A stretch of DNA of 64,000 bases from the NCBI GenBank assembly GCA_038025085.1, contig CM076140.1, positions 30,119,001-30,183,000 of the forward strand, in the 5' to 3' direction. Under the pieces are notes generated by a model that did not search any database, was not told the origin of the DNA, and saw nothing but the letters and a program-made list of their open reading frames with translations. Position numbers and translations under genes: made by a program. Origin of the DNA: Tetragonia tetragonoides. Lineage: Eukaryota > Streptophyta > Magnoliopsida > Caryophyllales > Aizoaceae. Shown here piece after piece: positions 34,752 through 46,442 of the stretch (position 1 is the first letter of the stretch; each line of letters begins with the position of its first letter).

Positions 34752-34990
34752 GTCAGAAAACATACCAGCTTCAAGTTAGACAGATGAATCTGCCTATCCG
34801 GTAATAGGATACTGTGGTTCCAAACCCCATTCGGGCGCCAGTCCGGCCGCATGAAAGAATCCTGGTACAACCGAGCTCCATCTGCGTGACTAGTCGGAGG
34901 TGCACTAGTGCAAGGTAGCCCAATGCGGAAAAGGCTCCAGTCATACTCCTCCTCACTAGTGGGACGTTTTCCCTTATCCACAGGAGACAT
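32349..34990 (-). CDS. Plant mobile domain (PMD) protein gene, antisense inside retrotransposon C3
   Basis: On the minus strand a multi-exon gene can be assembled: exon 1 34990-34766, exon 2 34527-33895, exon 3 33813-33661, exon 4 33583-33234, exon 5 about 33169-32973, exon 6 about 32886-32782, exon 7 32708-32349. Donors and acceptors are GT/AG; exons 1-3 join in phase (75 + 211 + 51 codons). Exon 2 carries the PMD-type block LLERFWDSTNTFHTP ... FVVLTGLSFRGLRI, typical of the 'aminotransferase-like, plant mobile domain' family. The C-terminus is Ser/Pro-rich after a basic GKGKSSRSK stretch. The exon 4 to 5 join is out of phase by one base, suggesting a small indel or a misplaced boundary; the exon 5-6 join is also unresolved. 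Function of such proteins is unclear; nuclear silencing roles are known for related host genes (MAIN/MAIL1). It lies between integrase and the 3' LTR. Confidence 0.75.
34528..34765 (-). other. Intron 1 of the antisense PMD gene, with poly(A)/(T) run
   Basis: A 238-bp intron with GTATG donor and TTGCAG acceptor on the minus strand. It contains a run of about 31 A residues at 34717-34747 (T on the gene strand). Confidence 0.7.
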
Positions 34991-36446
34991 GGAAATACAA
35001 CGAAGCTTTCTCTCTCTACAAAGTGGGAAATTCAGATTCGCAAAGAACAGGCACCCATTCAACAATGCAACCCAAAATTCAGCAACTAGGTGGAAAAATA
35101 AACAAGTTCAAGAAAAAAATCGAAGAATTCGGTCAAGAATCGACCTACCTCAAGCAAAGTGGAGCACTCAACAATGGAGGAAGCTCGAAAATTTTCTCTC
35201 GACAATGAAGCTCGGTGAGGAAGAAGAATGCACGCGAAAAAAAAAAAGGAAGTGCCGAAGCAATTTTTACTCGGCTCAAGCCCAGAGCCGCTAGCGGCGC
35301 TGGCCTGGGCCGCTAGCGGCTCTGCAAACCTGCACACGCGGGCCCACTTGCTATCCCACGACCCTTTTTTCCAGTCCAAAGTTTGTTACTTCAGTTCGTT
35401 TGCGGCGAATATCAGTACCAAGCGCGCGGGAACAAAATACTCCGGCCCACAAATTCAAATTCGACAGTTGGCCCATTTTACGGTACCAACTATTTTCAGG
35501 TAAAACTAACCCGTTTATTTTGCAGGTCCCAGATACTGAAACTCGGATTTACAATGCGACGACTCTTACCGCTTAAACTGCCAAATTATTTAAAGCCCGA
35601 AAAATCTATCGGCCTTACCCAACAGCTCAATATTACAAACTTTGGGGTCAGTCAATGATCGCTTAAGCTATTGCGGTTAAACTATTCTTCTGCGAAACTA
35701 AAAATTCGGGTCCGTCAATGATCGCTTAAACTATTACGGTTAAACTGTCCCTCTGCGAGGTTACTTATTTTTGTGTCAGTCAATGATTGCTTAAACTGTT
35801 GCAGTTATATTGTCCATTATTTTTATATGTTTCAGTCAATGTTTTCTTAAGCTATTGCATTTAAACTGTTCATATGTTTTAACCATTTTACAGCCGTCAT
35901 TTTGATAGCGCTGTCTCGTCGACCTTTTCGTTTCTTGTGCAGGGACGGAATCTCGGTATCCGCCGAGTGGTGCTTTGTCACTGTTTGCTCGATAAAGCAT
36001 TTATACTATTCACTCTCACCAATGTTACTAACCATTTTTACAGCCGTTATTTTTAATCGTGCTGTCTTGTTGACCTTTTCGTTTCTCGTACAGGGACGGA
36101 ATCTCGACACCCGCCGAGCGGTGTTTAGTCACTGTTTGTCGAAGCACTCCGCGTTGATCATTCTCAAAGTATTACTAACTTTTTCATTCACTCTGAATAC
36201 GGGTCCCCAGCAGACGTTTAGACCATCTACGAGCGGTGTTCTATCCTACTACCATAACCTTTATTTTCTCTTGTGTTCACAAAGATGAAATCTTAGCACG
36301 CTACGAGCATGTCCCAACTCAGGTTTGTCTCATATGCATACATACGGTACACTCTCACACACCATGTGCACATCAGCATCCTTCATGTCGCCTTCGGAAT
36401 ACTTTGATCTTCGCTTTTACTCAAGCTCGATCAAAGTGGGGGCTTC
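34991..36446 (+). other. C3 region between the antisense gene and the 3' LTR
   Basis: The left part (34991-35480) would hold the promoter of the antisense gene; I see no clear TATA box for it. It contains two 15-bp palindromic copies of GCCGCTAGCGGC (35284-35298 and 35309-35323) that form a perfect inverted pair. From 35480 on it matches 24590-25600 and carries diverged minisatellite units. It ends with a polypurine tract CAAAGTGGGGGC (36433-36444) in front of the LTR. Confidence 0.7.
35284..35323. repeat. Paired GCCGCTAGCGGC palindromes
   Basis: AGAGCCGCTAGCGGC at 35284-35298 and its reverse complement GCCGCTAGCGGCTCT at 35309-35323, with a 10-base loop. Related copies sit in the U3 of the C3 5' LTR (25980-26013) and C2 LTR (13243). 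Confidence 0.85.
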
Positions 36447-36760
36447 TGTAGACGCCAAAAAAGCGCCTTAAGATTTCTCCGCAAAAGCCCGATGATGAAA
36501 GGAGTAATTTATAAACTTGAACACTATTTTTGCTTTAATAGTTAAGATAAGGTCTCAGGTTTTTCCTCCAAACACTCCTTCATTCCACTTCATTCAAAAG
36601 CCCAGTTCAAGAGCTTTGCCACGACACGTCTCATGCCTCTTTCCGACTCCCGGTCGCCAAGTTGCGATTTAGAGGTAGAACCGTCTTTTACCGTTCAGGG
36701 GTAAAACGGTCTTTTCACATTTCTCAGAATATTTAAATTCCTCCGGAAAATAAAAATGGA

Positions 36761-36789
36761 CTGGATGTCGTCATTATGACGACATCCAG
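36761..36789. repeat. 14-bp inverted repeat in the C3 U3
   Basis: CTGGATGTCGTCAT (36761-36774), one base, then ATGACGACATCCAG (36776-36789): a perfect palindrome. Degraded versions occur at 25917-25946 (C3 5' LTR) and 13163-13200 (C2). Confidence 0.9.
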
Positions 36790-36936
36790 CTGGCAGTTGA
36801 CAGCCGTCAGCGGCATTGAAAAATAAAAATGGACTGGATGTCGTCATTATGACGTGGCTTATGGACCGACTCATTTTTCAAGCCCAATTCGATTCTCAAC
36901 TCATTTTTCGGCCGTCCAACCCTACTTCCACACGCC

Positions 36937-36944
36937 TATAAATA
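36937..36944 (+). promoter_or_regulatory. TATA box of the C3 3' LTR
   Basis: TATAAATA in the shared CGCCTATAAATACAACCC context of C-family LTRs. Confidence 0.7.
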
Positions 36945-37714
36945 CAACCCTCCACCCTCAGTTCAAAACACACCGTCTATAGTTGACAACCTCTATTCTC
37001 AGGAGTATTAACACTGAGCTTCCCTCTCTTTGTTCCAAACTTGAGATCTATTTTTACTATTCTTGTCAAAGATAGCCTACAGTTCAGGTACAAATTCCTG
37101 AGGGCTCAAATTAAATTAATTGCTTCACTGTTTATTTTCCAATAGTCATAGTGTAGATATCATGCTAGAATAACGTCTTTTATTGCTTACTAAATATTGT
37201 CTTTTCAAGCATGTCTAGTCGTTGTAATGCTCAATTTGCCAATCGAATGCATGTCTAAATAAGGGTCAATAATAAATGTTGTGATTCTTGTGATGAACCA
37301 ACTAATAGTCTAAGTCTAGGTTGTTAATCCATTTTGTGTGGGAATCATGTCTTTAAATTATTAAGCAAACTTGAGTTAGTAGAGGCCGTCATAAACGGGC
37401 GAGTTGGGTGCCTAACACCTTCCCATCTCGTACTTTCAAACCCTTTATTCTTGGGTACTCATATGTTCTATATGAGCGGGAGTCTTTCTAAAAACATGAT
37501 TAGTTCACTTATCGTGCTATTGGGCTGTCCCTTTGGTTTGTCCCTTCGATAAAACGCCGATAGCAGATTTGTGACCTCTTTCATGGTTTTTATTCAATTC
37601 AAGTCTTTACAAAATCTTTTCTAACTCGATGGTCCCTTGAACTTATCTAAACCCCCAACTTACAAATCATCTATAAGGACGCACTCCGTGGCCGTAGAAA
37701 TCCGGGTCCTTACA

Positions 37715-37916
37715 GTTGTCCCTTCGGTTGTCCCTTCAATAAAACGCCAATAGCCGATTTGTGACCTCTTTCATGGTTTTTTATTCAATTCAAGTCTTCA
37801 CAAAAGCTTTTCTAACTCAATGGTCCCTTGAACTTATATAAACCCCCAGCTTACAAATTTTCTATAAGGACGTACTCCGTGGAAACAGATGGATGGAACA
37901 ATCCCGGGTTCTTACA
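37715..37916 (+). repeat. Terminal fragment of a second C-family LTR
   Basis: Repeats the last ~200 bp of the LTR just before it (TTGTCCCTTC, TTTGTGACCTCTTTCATGG, CTAACTCxATGGTCCCTTG) and ends GGTTCTTACA. It carries GTGGAAACAGATxGATGGA like the C3 5' LTR, not GTGGCCGTAGAAATCC like the adjacent 3' LTR, so it is a separate copy. Confidence 0.8.
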
Positions 37917-37917
37917 A

Positions 37918-38026
37918 TGTAACGCCCCAATTTTAATACCACTTAATTAGAGTGCAGAATCAATATTAAATAACTCAACTGTGGTACTAAAACCAAAGCG
38001 CTACCGCCGTGCTCACCCAAGCGCTA
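37918..38026 (-). repeat. 3'-terminal fragment of a B-family LTR
   Basis: TGTAACGCCCCAATTTTAATACC to about 38026 matches the same end of the B LTRs at 38160 and 47376. It is cut at GCTCACCCAAGCG and joined to leader sequence. Confidence 0.8.
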
Positions 38027-38159
38027 CGTAAAGCATGCAAACAAGAAACCTCCCAAATCCATCCCGCTCTCACGGAACACCAAATAACTAATTACCGTTT
38101 TAACTTACAAGTTTTAATTTATTTTATTTTTGCTTTTAATTATGCTCTGATACCAAGTC
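38027..38159 (-). other. B-family leader and primer-binding site next to the 3' LTR
   Basis: Matches 47240-47375, the leader and PBS of B, base for base as far as I can read (GCTCTGATACCAAGTC at the LTR side). It lies outside the B 3' LTR where host flank is expected, mirroring the arrangement at 23976. Confidence 0.8.
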
Positions 38160-41149
38160 TGTAACGCCCCAATTTTAATACCACTTAATCAGAGTGCGGA
38201 ATCAATATTAAATAACCCAACTGTGGTACTAAAATCAAAGCGCTACCGCCGTGCTCATCCGAAGGCAAACAAAAGCGGAAATAAAACAAAAGGGGTAAAG
38301 CGGAAATAAAACAAAAGACGAACTGAACTCCGAAACGAAAGTCGATTTTATAAACTTAATTGAAATAGTAATATTTTACAAACAACCTCTTTATCCAAAT
38401 TATCGTTACACCATTACTAAGTTTAACATTTATTACAAGATAGAACAGTAGCGTAATCCACGCCATGCGTATCCTCAAAACACGATCACACACTCATCCC
38501 AATTAACATCCAACGACTGCACGTCATCAACATGCACGTGCAAGTGTAGATATGGATATGCAAAGAACACAGAAAACAGAAAATTAGCGGAAGCTAAGTA
38601 AGAACACTCCACATTGTCAAATACAAGGTTTTATGGTTTAAAATATAAATAGCACTTAACAGATAGTAATATTCATATTAATAATAGTAGTCAATATAGA
38701 TAATAATAATAATAATATGGTATCTTAGATACGTTCTCCTTTATAGGAGTTGTCTTTCTGTCTTTCACTGTTTTTTCTGTATTTCAATGTCTTTACTCTT
38801 TTCTGAATTATGTTAGCTCTCGCAAAATGGTCAGCTGGTATGGGAGATACATGACCAAGTTTTATTCCATTGGCAGGAGATCACCTCATATCATATCACA
38901 ATTCTGGCTATCGCACTGGTTATCGCCGTATTATAATTTCAATATCAATATATATATATATATATAAAATGTGCGTGCAACGTGTACTCCAGAAACCGTC
39001 CAAAGGCCCTTTTGGAGGTCATACCACAAATCAAAGAACAATCTCATTCTCAACTCATTCTCATACTTATGCATATCTGCATAACAGAATCATTCTCAAT
39101 ACTTTATGTTTATATCATTCTCACAATTTCTGTATATCATTCTCTTACTTTCTGTATAGGTACATATCTGAACTTACTTTCTGTATAATATTCTCATACT
39201 TTCACTTATACTTCTCATATACTTTATGTAGCTTTATAATGTCTTAGATAAGTATTTCAATGACTTTATCTTCCTTATTTCCTTTTATTATTTTGCTGTA
39301 TTTTCTGTATCTTCACATACTTTGTTCTCACATTTTGTATAGATGCTCATATAGCTCAATAAATCATATACTTCACATAGCTCATGGTATAACATGTTTG
39401 ATTCGCACTTAGCATATAATTCTCATGTTTTGCACTTAGCACATAGCTTCACATACTTTAGCACCGAGCACATAATTTTGTAAATAGTTAACGACAAGGG
39501 AAAAATGATGGACATGCACTTACACTTACAAACGCTCCTTAATGCTAATAAGACTTTTTAATCCTTTCCAACTCTAGGATTTAACACCTATTAATAATAA
39601 ATAATAATTCTATATATTAATAATCTAAGTAATACTTCTCACAAATCAACCAAACTCAAAGCACTGTTCTTCTTTCTTTTATACATGCATTCGGCCAAGC
39701 AAGGCAACACCAAACAACCAATTTTCTGAATTTCCACTTTAACTCATAATCACTATATCTTATTTCTAAAATCGTCCCTTAATTAATAAATCATCTTAAC
39801 TAGGTATAATCCACATGCAATAATTCGGAAATAATATAAACTTCACCCATATCACTTATACATGCTCAAACTCATAGATCCACTAATTAAACATACTTTT
39901 CTTAATTAAACACTTTCGACCATAATTAATAACTAAACAATAATTAATCAAACTTGATTTATGTAATTATTCTTCAACATGCAATTATCACAACTCACTC
40001 TTAACCTTTATAAAGTCCGAAAATCTCTTGCTTTAACATAACTCAATTCAGCTAGCTTATTCCCTTCTTAAGCATACTTTCGAAAATAACATGTTCAATT
40101 CATACATTGGTTCGAAACTCATAAATCATACACCAATTAACATACTCTTTAGAACTTAATCTTTCTAGGTGATTTATTCACACAAACATCACAACAATAA
40201 TTATTAAAGCTATAGCAAAATCATATTTCATGCACAATCTTTCTTAAGTGATTTAGAAGAGAGTTTGGGAATAAAAGATATGAACATAAACCTTAATATT
40301 CTTTCCCTAAATTCGGCCTTGAAGGTCCGGGATCCGACGTTTGTTGTAAATCCTCCAAAGGTTCTTGGTTCGAAAATGATTAAGAGAAGAACAACCCAAG
40401 AAGAACACAAATTCACAAAGTCAAGAAGTGATTTATACAAGCTTATAACCGAATTGAATATGTGTAAGAATAAGTGTTCAAGCTTTGTTACCTTAAACTC
40501 TAGAGAATACTCTTAGCTTACTCAAGCTCTAATGGCTTCCAAAGAGATTTAGAGTTTGTAGAGATTGGATGAGAAAATGAAGAAGAATAGTTGTTCTTGT
40601 GTTTATATGTGCAACCGGTTAGAGAGAGAATAAAAGAGAATATTGTGGTTGCCTTTTTGCACAAAAGAATTCAATAGCTTGTAAACTTAGATCAAATAGG
40701 TTTTGGGAAGTGAAAAGAAGCATTACAAATAAGATTTGGCTAGATTATTATTCTCAAATGAGTTTGCCAAGTGTGCTTGACTATATTCAAGAATTACTAT
40801 GCACTATTTTTACTTGGTGGCCAAGGATTAACCAAAGAAGAATCTGAATTTCTCTAGGTTGAATCTAGATGGTTCAAGATGTCACAAATTATTGGATTAC
40901 AAGTGAAGTTGGGCTCGGGTTTGGAAGAGAAAAAGAACCGGGCTTCGGCCCACAAAACCGAACACCAAGACCCACAAAACCGAGACCAAATACATGTACT
41001 AGCTTGACCCAAAACAAATAAATAATACCCATTGGGTATAACATGCACAGTTAAGAAAATTAAGTGTCATTAGTCACTAAGACATAATTATTAGCACTAA
41101 GCGAGTTTAATTAGTGAGTAATCAAGTTTAAAAATTTTCGTATATTACA
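38160..41149 (-). repeat. 3' LTR of chromovirus B
   Basis: On the minus strand it runs from TGTAATATACG (41149) to GGGGCGTTACA (38160), 2990 bp. It is nearly identical to 47376-50308; differences are single bases and a few short indels, plus a (TA)n length change near 38949-38967. A TATA-like ATATAAA is at 40608-40602. Confidence 0.9.
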
Positions 41150-41162
41150 GTCTACCCTTCTT
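41150..41162 (-). other. Polypurine tract of chromovirus B
   Basis: AAGAAGGGTAGAC on the minus strand, directly before the 3' LTR. Confidence 0.75.
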
Positions 41163-43833
41163 AAAAGAAGTTTCGTCCCCGAAACTTGAGCAAACTAACC
41201 TTCAAACAGATGGGATAACGCTGCGTCATATCATTCTCAGATTCCCAAGTAGCTTCTTCTACAGTCTGACTTCTCCACAAAACTTTAACCAAAGGTGTTA
41301 CTTTATTCCTCAAAATTCTATCTTTACGATCTAATATCTGAACAAGTTGTTCCTCATAACACAAATTCTCTCCTACCCTCAAGGGTTCAGATTCAATCAC
41401 ATGCGACAAGTCATAAACATACTTACGGAGTTGCGACACATTTGAAAAAACATTATGCACATTAGCCAATTCCGGCGGCAAAGCCAATCGATAAGCAACT
41501 TCTCCGATTCTCTCCAAAATCTCATAAGGACCAATAAACTTCGGACTAAGTTTTCCTTTCTTCCCAAATCGCTTAATTCCTTTCATAGGAGATACTTTTA
41601 AAAGAACTTTATCACCAACGTTAAACTCTAAAGGTCTTCTTCTCTTATCTGCATAACTCTTCTGATGATCTTGAGCTGCTTTCATTTTCTCTATAATCAC
41701 TCTCACTTGTTCCATTATCTCATGTACCATCTCAGGACCCAAAAGCATAGTTTAACTTATGTCATCCCAACACAAAGGACTTCTACATTTCTTACCATAC
41801 AAAGCCTCGTAAGGTGCTTCTCCAATACTCAAATGATAACTGTTATTATAAGAAAACTCAATCAAAGGCAAATGTTTCTCCTATGATCCTTGAAATTCCA
41901 TAACACAAGCTCGTAACATATCCTCAAGCATCTGAATAGTTCTCTCAGTTTGTCCATCAGAATTAGGATGATAAGCTTAACTAAACTTCAATTTTGTCCC
42001 AAAAGCAGATTGTAACTTCTCCAAAAAATGCGATAAGAACCTCGAATCTCTATCAGAAACTATATCCATAGGTACACCATGTAATCTCACTATTTCTTTC
42101 ACATAAGCTTCTACCAACTGAGTCATACTCCAAGTATCTTTAATAGAAATAATTCTCGCAACTTTAGTCAATCTGTCCACTATAACCCAAATAGAATTCA
42201 ATCCTTTAGTCGTAGTAGGCAAACCAGTCACAAAATCCATAGAAATTGACTCCCATTTCCACTTAGGTGTCTCTAAAGGCTGAACTAGACCTCCTGGTCG
42301 CTGATGTTCACTTTTCACTCTTTGACATACTAAACATCTCTCCACAAATCTAGCAACATCACATTTCATACATTTCCACCAAAAATATTGTCTCAAATCA
42401 CGATATAACTTATTACCTCCTGGATGAACTGAATACGGGGTATTATGAGCTTCTGCCAAAATCTTTTGTCTCAAATCTCTATCTCTAGGTACACACCATC
42501 TACTTTTAAATCTCAAACTACCATCCTCATGTTCCTCAAAACCTTTTGCTCTACCTTCTCTCAAAGCTTTTCTTAACTGCAAAATCCTATGATCATTCTC
42601 TTGCAAAATCCTAATTTCCTCAAACAACGTAGGTCTAACTGTAAGAGCATTAAGAACTAACTCAGTCTCTCCTTGGTTCACAACTTCCAAATTTAAACTC
42701 TGACAATCCTCAAGTATCTGGTCAGGAATTACCATAGCAGTATTAACTGAATGCTTAGTCTTCCTACTAAGTGCATCTGCAACAACATTAGCTTTTCCCT
42801 CATGGTATTTAATCTCAATGTCATAATCCTTTAACAACTCAAGCCATCTCCTTTGTCTCATATTCAATTCCTTCTGAGTAAAAATATACTTTAAACTCTT
42901 ATGATCAGTATAAATCTTACAAACAGACCCATAAAGATAATGTCTCCAAATCTTAAGTGCAAAGACAACAGCGGCTAACTCCAAATCATGCGTAGAGTAA
43001 TTCACCTCATAAGGTTTCAACTGCCTCGAAGCATAAGCTACAACCTTCCTATTCTGCATAAGAACACATCCTAATCCATTTTTTGAAGCATCACTATAAA
43101 CCTCATACTCTTGTCCATCAACAGGCAAAGTCAAAACAGGCGTAGTTGTAAGTCTTTTCTTAAGTTCTTGAAACGCTTGCTCACACTTATCATTCCTCAC
43201 AAACTTAGTAGTTTTCCTAAAAAGATTAGTCAAAGGCTGAGCAATCCTAGAAAAATTCTCAACAAACTTCCGATAATAACCTGCCAAACCTAAGAAACTT
43301 CGAACTTCACCAACATTAGTAGGCTTAGTCCAATCCTTAACAGCTCTAATCTTTTCCTGGATCAACTGAAATACCATCCTTAGTATTATATGACCCAAAA
43401 ATGCAACTTCTTCCATCCAAAACTCACATTTAGACAATTTCCCATATAAATGATGTTCTCTTAAAATCTTAAGTACTTTCCTCAAGTGCTCAACATGTTC
43501 ATCTCTAGTCTTAGAATAAACCAAAATATCATCAATAAAAACAACAACAAACTGATCCAAATACGGCTGAAAAGTACAGTGCATTAAATCCATAAAAGCG
43601 GCTGGAGCATTAGTCAACCCGAATGGCATCACAGTAAACTCATAATGTCCATAACGCGTCCTAAAAGCAGTCTTAGGAATATCCTCTTCCTTAATCCTCA
43701 ATTGATGATAACCTGATCTCAAATCAATCTTAAAAAATATTCCAGCTCCTCTCAACTGATCAAACAAATCATCAATCCTAGGCAACGGGTACTTATTCTT
43801 TAATCGTAACCTTATTAAGCTCTCTATAATCAA
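41161..43833 (-). pseudogene. Pol of chromovirus B: reverse transcriptase, RNase H, integrase, chromodomain-like tail
   Basis: The long frame 43833-41977 (618 codons) has RT motifs in order ([51 protein letters not shown]), RNase H ([33 protein letters not shown]), the integrase zinc region ([24 protein letters not shown]) and part of the core ([22 protein letters not shown]). A TAA at 41977-41979 cuts the core before YHPNSDGQTER. After two more stops (near 41881 and 41751) the last frame, 41748-41161, has the PKFIGPYEIL motif and the chromodomain-like VLWRSQTVEEATWE end. The start is separated from the upstream frame by a one-base frameshift near 43800. Damage is light. Confidence 0.9.
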
Positions 43834-45858
43834 TACACAACCTCAAGCTTTCGTCTTTCTTACGTACAAATAACACTGGAGCACCCCAAGGGGAAACACT
43901 AGGTCTAATATATCCTTTTTCCAACAAATCCTCTAACTGAACTTTCAATTCCTTCATCTCTGCTGGTGCCATACGATAAGGCGCTTTAGAAATAGGTGCT
44001 GTGCCAGGAACTAAGTCTATAGTAAAATCAATAGCTCTCTTAGGCGGTATACTAGGTATCTCATCTGGAAAAACATCAGGGAACTCACAAACAACAGGTA
44101 TCTTATCCAACTCATTCGACTTCGGCGTATTATCACTTACTAGGCACAAATAAACTGGGTAACCTTTCCTTATCTGAGTCAAAATATTCATCGCAGACGC
44201 AATCTTAACTCTCGGTTTAGTCACAAGACCCTTATAAGAAATTCTACCACCATTCAGAACCTTAAGTGACACTTTCTGCAAAGAGCACTCTATACGCGGA
44301 TGATACTTACTAAGCCAGTCCATACCCAAAATAACATCGAAATAACTAAGATCAAACTGAATCAAATCTCCCGGCAAATCAATATTAAGGATCGTAACAG
44401 GATAATTCTCATGTAAATACTTGCAAGAAACTTTAGTACCATTAGGCGTACTAATATCAACAGCATACGTAGCAGTGGGTTCTAACTTGTGCTTAGTGAC
44501 AAATGCAGTTGATACGAATGAATGCGAAGCACCAGAATCAAACAGAAAAAAAGCATGAAATAAGTGAACATGAAAAATACCAGTCACAACATTAGGATCA
44601 CTTTCAGCTTCAGCACGATTCATAACAAAGATCCGACCTTGATTACCACGATTATTAGTAACTCTAGCACTTGCAGCTTGACTAGCTGGAACAGTAGGTG
44701 CAGGCTTAGGCACAGAACTCACAGCTGGAAAATTACGGTTAAGATTCACAGTAGGCTGAGAAGCACGGGTTTGATTACAAAAATTTCCATCAAAACTCCC
44801 AGCTAGCCTAGCTTGTCCACGACTCCTACACTCACTAGCTTTATGACCCGGTTTCTGACAAATATAACAAATAATCAAGCCTCCAGCACAATTTCTACCT
44901 TGGTGCATCCTACCACACCTATCACAAACATTACCTCTCTTCACACTAGTCTGGGGACCATTAAATCTCCTCTGATTACCACCAGTATTATTATTAGACC
45001 GAAACTGAGTAGACATACTCGAAGCACCATCATTCCTAAACTTCCTCGGTCCAAAAGAACTCTCACCTCTATCATCTCTCGCTCTCTTCCCAAGTATAGC
45101 ATTTCTCTTATCAAATATCCTTTCCATATTAATAGCTTTGTCATACGCTTCCTGAAAAGTAGACGAAGAACCTGCCATTAACTCCTGTAACTTCCAATTC
45201 AAACCATCCTCAAACCTTTCCATTCTCTCCTGATCATCCATAACTAAATGTCCTGCCAACCTCGACAAGTCATTAAACTTAGCAGTATATTCAGTCACAG
45301 ACATCTTCTCTTGCCTCAACTGCTCAAACTCTTGTTGTTTCCTTCTTCTCAAAGACCTAGGGTAATACCTCTCTCTAAGCTTAATCATTAACTTATCCAA
45401 TTAAACTGAGGATCTGCTTTATAAACTGTTTTCACCATCTGCCACCAATTATCTGCTTCTTCCCTCAAATAATATTGAGCACAACTAATCCTCAAATCAT
45501 CTGGACAACCTACAGCCTCAAAAAGTTTCTCCATGTTCCTAATCCAATTCTCAAGCAAGGTTGGGTTAGCACTACCATCATAAACAGGCGGCTGCAAAGC
45601 TGCTATGTTCTTAAACAACAAGGCTTGGGGATCACCTTCTTTCTCTTTCTCTTTCCCTTTCTCTTTCTCTTTCTCCTAGGCTTTAATTCTCTCTAATTCC
45701 CCAATCTGATTCTTAACTGTAGTCCCAAAGAATTTACACAAGTTCTCAATTGACTCTAAACGATTTTCTGGGGTTTGGTTATCTGTTTCTAAGGTCGTTG
45801 CGGTTTCAGGTACAGGTGTTGTTTCAGGTATATCTGACTGAATTTCTTCTCCCGACAT
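43793..45858 (-). pseudogene. Gag and protease of chromovirus B, lightly damaged
   Basis: Gag probably starts at the ATG at 45858 (MSGEEIQSD). A TAG at 45676-45678 interrupts it in a Lys/Glu repeat (EKEKEKGKEK). The capsid part follows (LLENWIRNMEKLFEAVG, YYLREEADNWWQMV), then a one-base deletion near 45400 shifts the frame. The 535-codon frame 45400-43793 carries [17 protein letters not shown], a basic tail, two Cys/His clusters ([13 protein letters not shown] and [14 protein letters not shown]), an aspartic protease with intact D-S-G-A-S active site (about 44540), [17 protein letters not shown], and the first RT motifs ([24 protein letters not shown]). The protease site is intact here while A has D-F-G. 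Confidence 0.9.
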
Positions 45859-45912
45859 TATGGTTGGCTTCCTAATGTATAAACAAACAATTAAAGCAAA
45901 GACAAAAGCCAC

Positions 45913-46442
45913 AATAATTCAGAATTAAGGTTTCCACTTAGCACTTATATGAACAAGTTCGAATCACTCGAAACATACACTTAAGATCATCAATTCGCAC
46001 AACACAAAGCAATACGAGTATATTTGGCATACACACTTATCATACACAAACTTAAACACGCATAATTATACATTAATGCATCGAAAGCAAAGCATACATA
46101 GTTAGCGAAGTCATATTACAAGCCACGTCGTTCTAAATTCCTACCTAGTTCTCCTAGGTTACGCGTAAGCCATCTAAACCCAAAAGATAAAACGTTACGG
46201 GTTAAGGCCTCCCAAAACATCCTCCCGGGCTGATAAACTTCTAAATCAAATATATTACAACTTCTACTACTACTAATCAACCCAAAACTTAACCAAAATT
46301 GGAGGGAATAGGGGTAACATCAAAATAAGCATTGTTTAATATTACAAATCTAACTGCCACTTAACAAGTCCATCCATCTACTTTCATCATCACCACTACC
46401 ACTTCCGTCACTAGGGCTCTTAGAATTCCTTCTCTTAAGTCT
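45913..46442 (-). other. Spacer between the extra ORF and gag in B
   Basis: About 530 bp of leader with no ORF I can support. It contains short A/T-rich stretches only. Confidence 0.6.

Larger units (their letters stand above)
36447..37714 (+). repeat. 3' LTR of element C3
   Basis: TGTAGACGCC to GGTCCTTACA, 1268 bp, preceded by a polypurine tract. TATA box at 36937-36944. The U3 has a 14-bp inverted repeat at 36761-36789 and a partial duplication of it at about 36823-36857. Differs from the 5' LTR at many sites and in the U3 arrangement, so the pair is old or was exchanged by recombination. Confidence 0.9.

Noticed and set aside
40265..40516. 83-codon plus-strand ORF, repeated at 49424-49675
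   Set aside because: Both copies lie in the two nearly identical B LTRs, antisense to the element, so being open in both is not independent evidence. The A LTR does not keep it.
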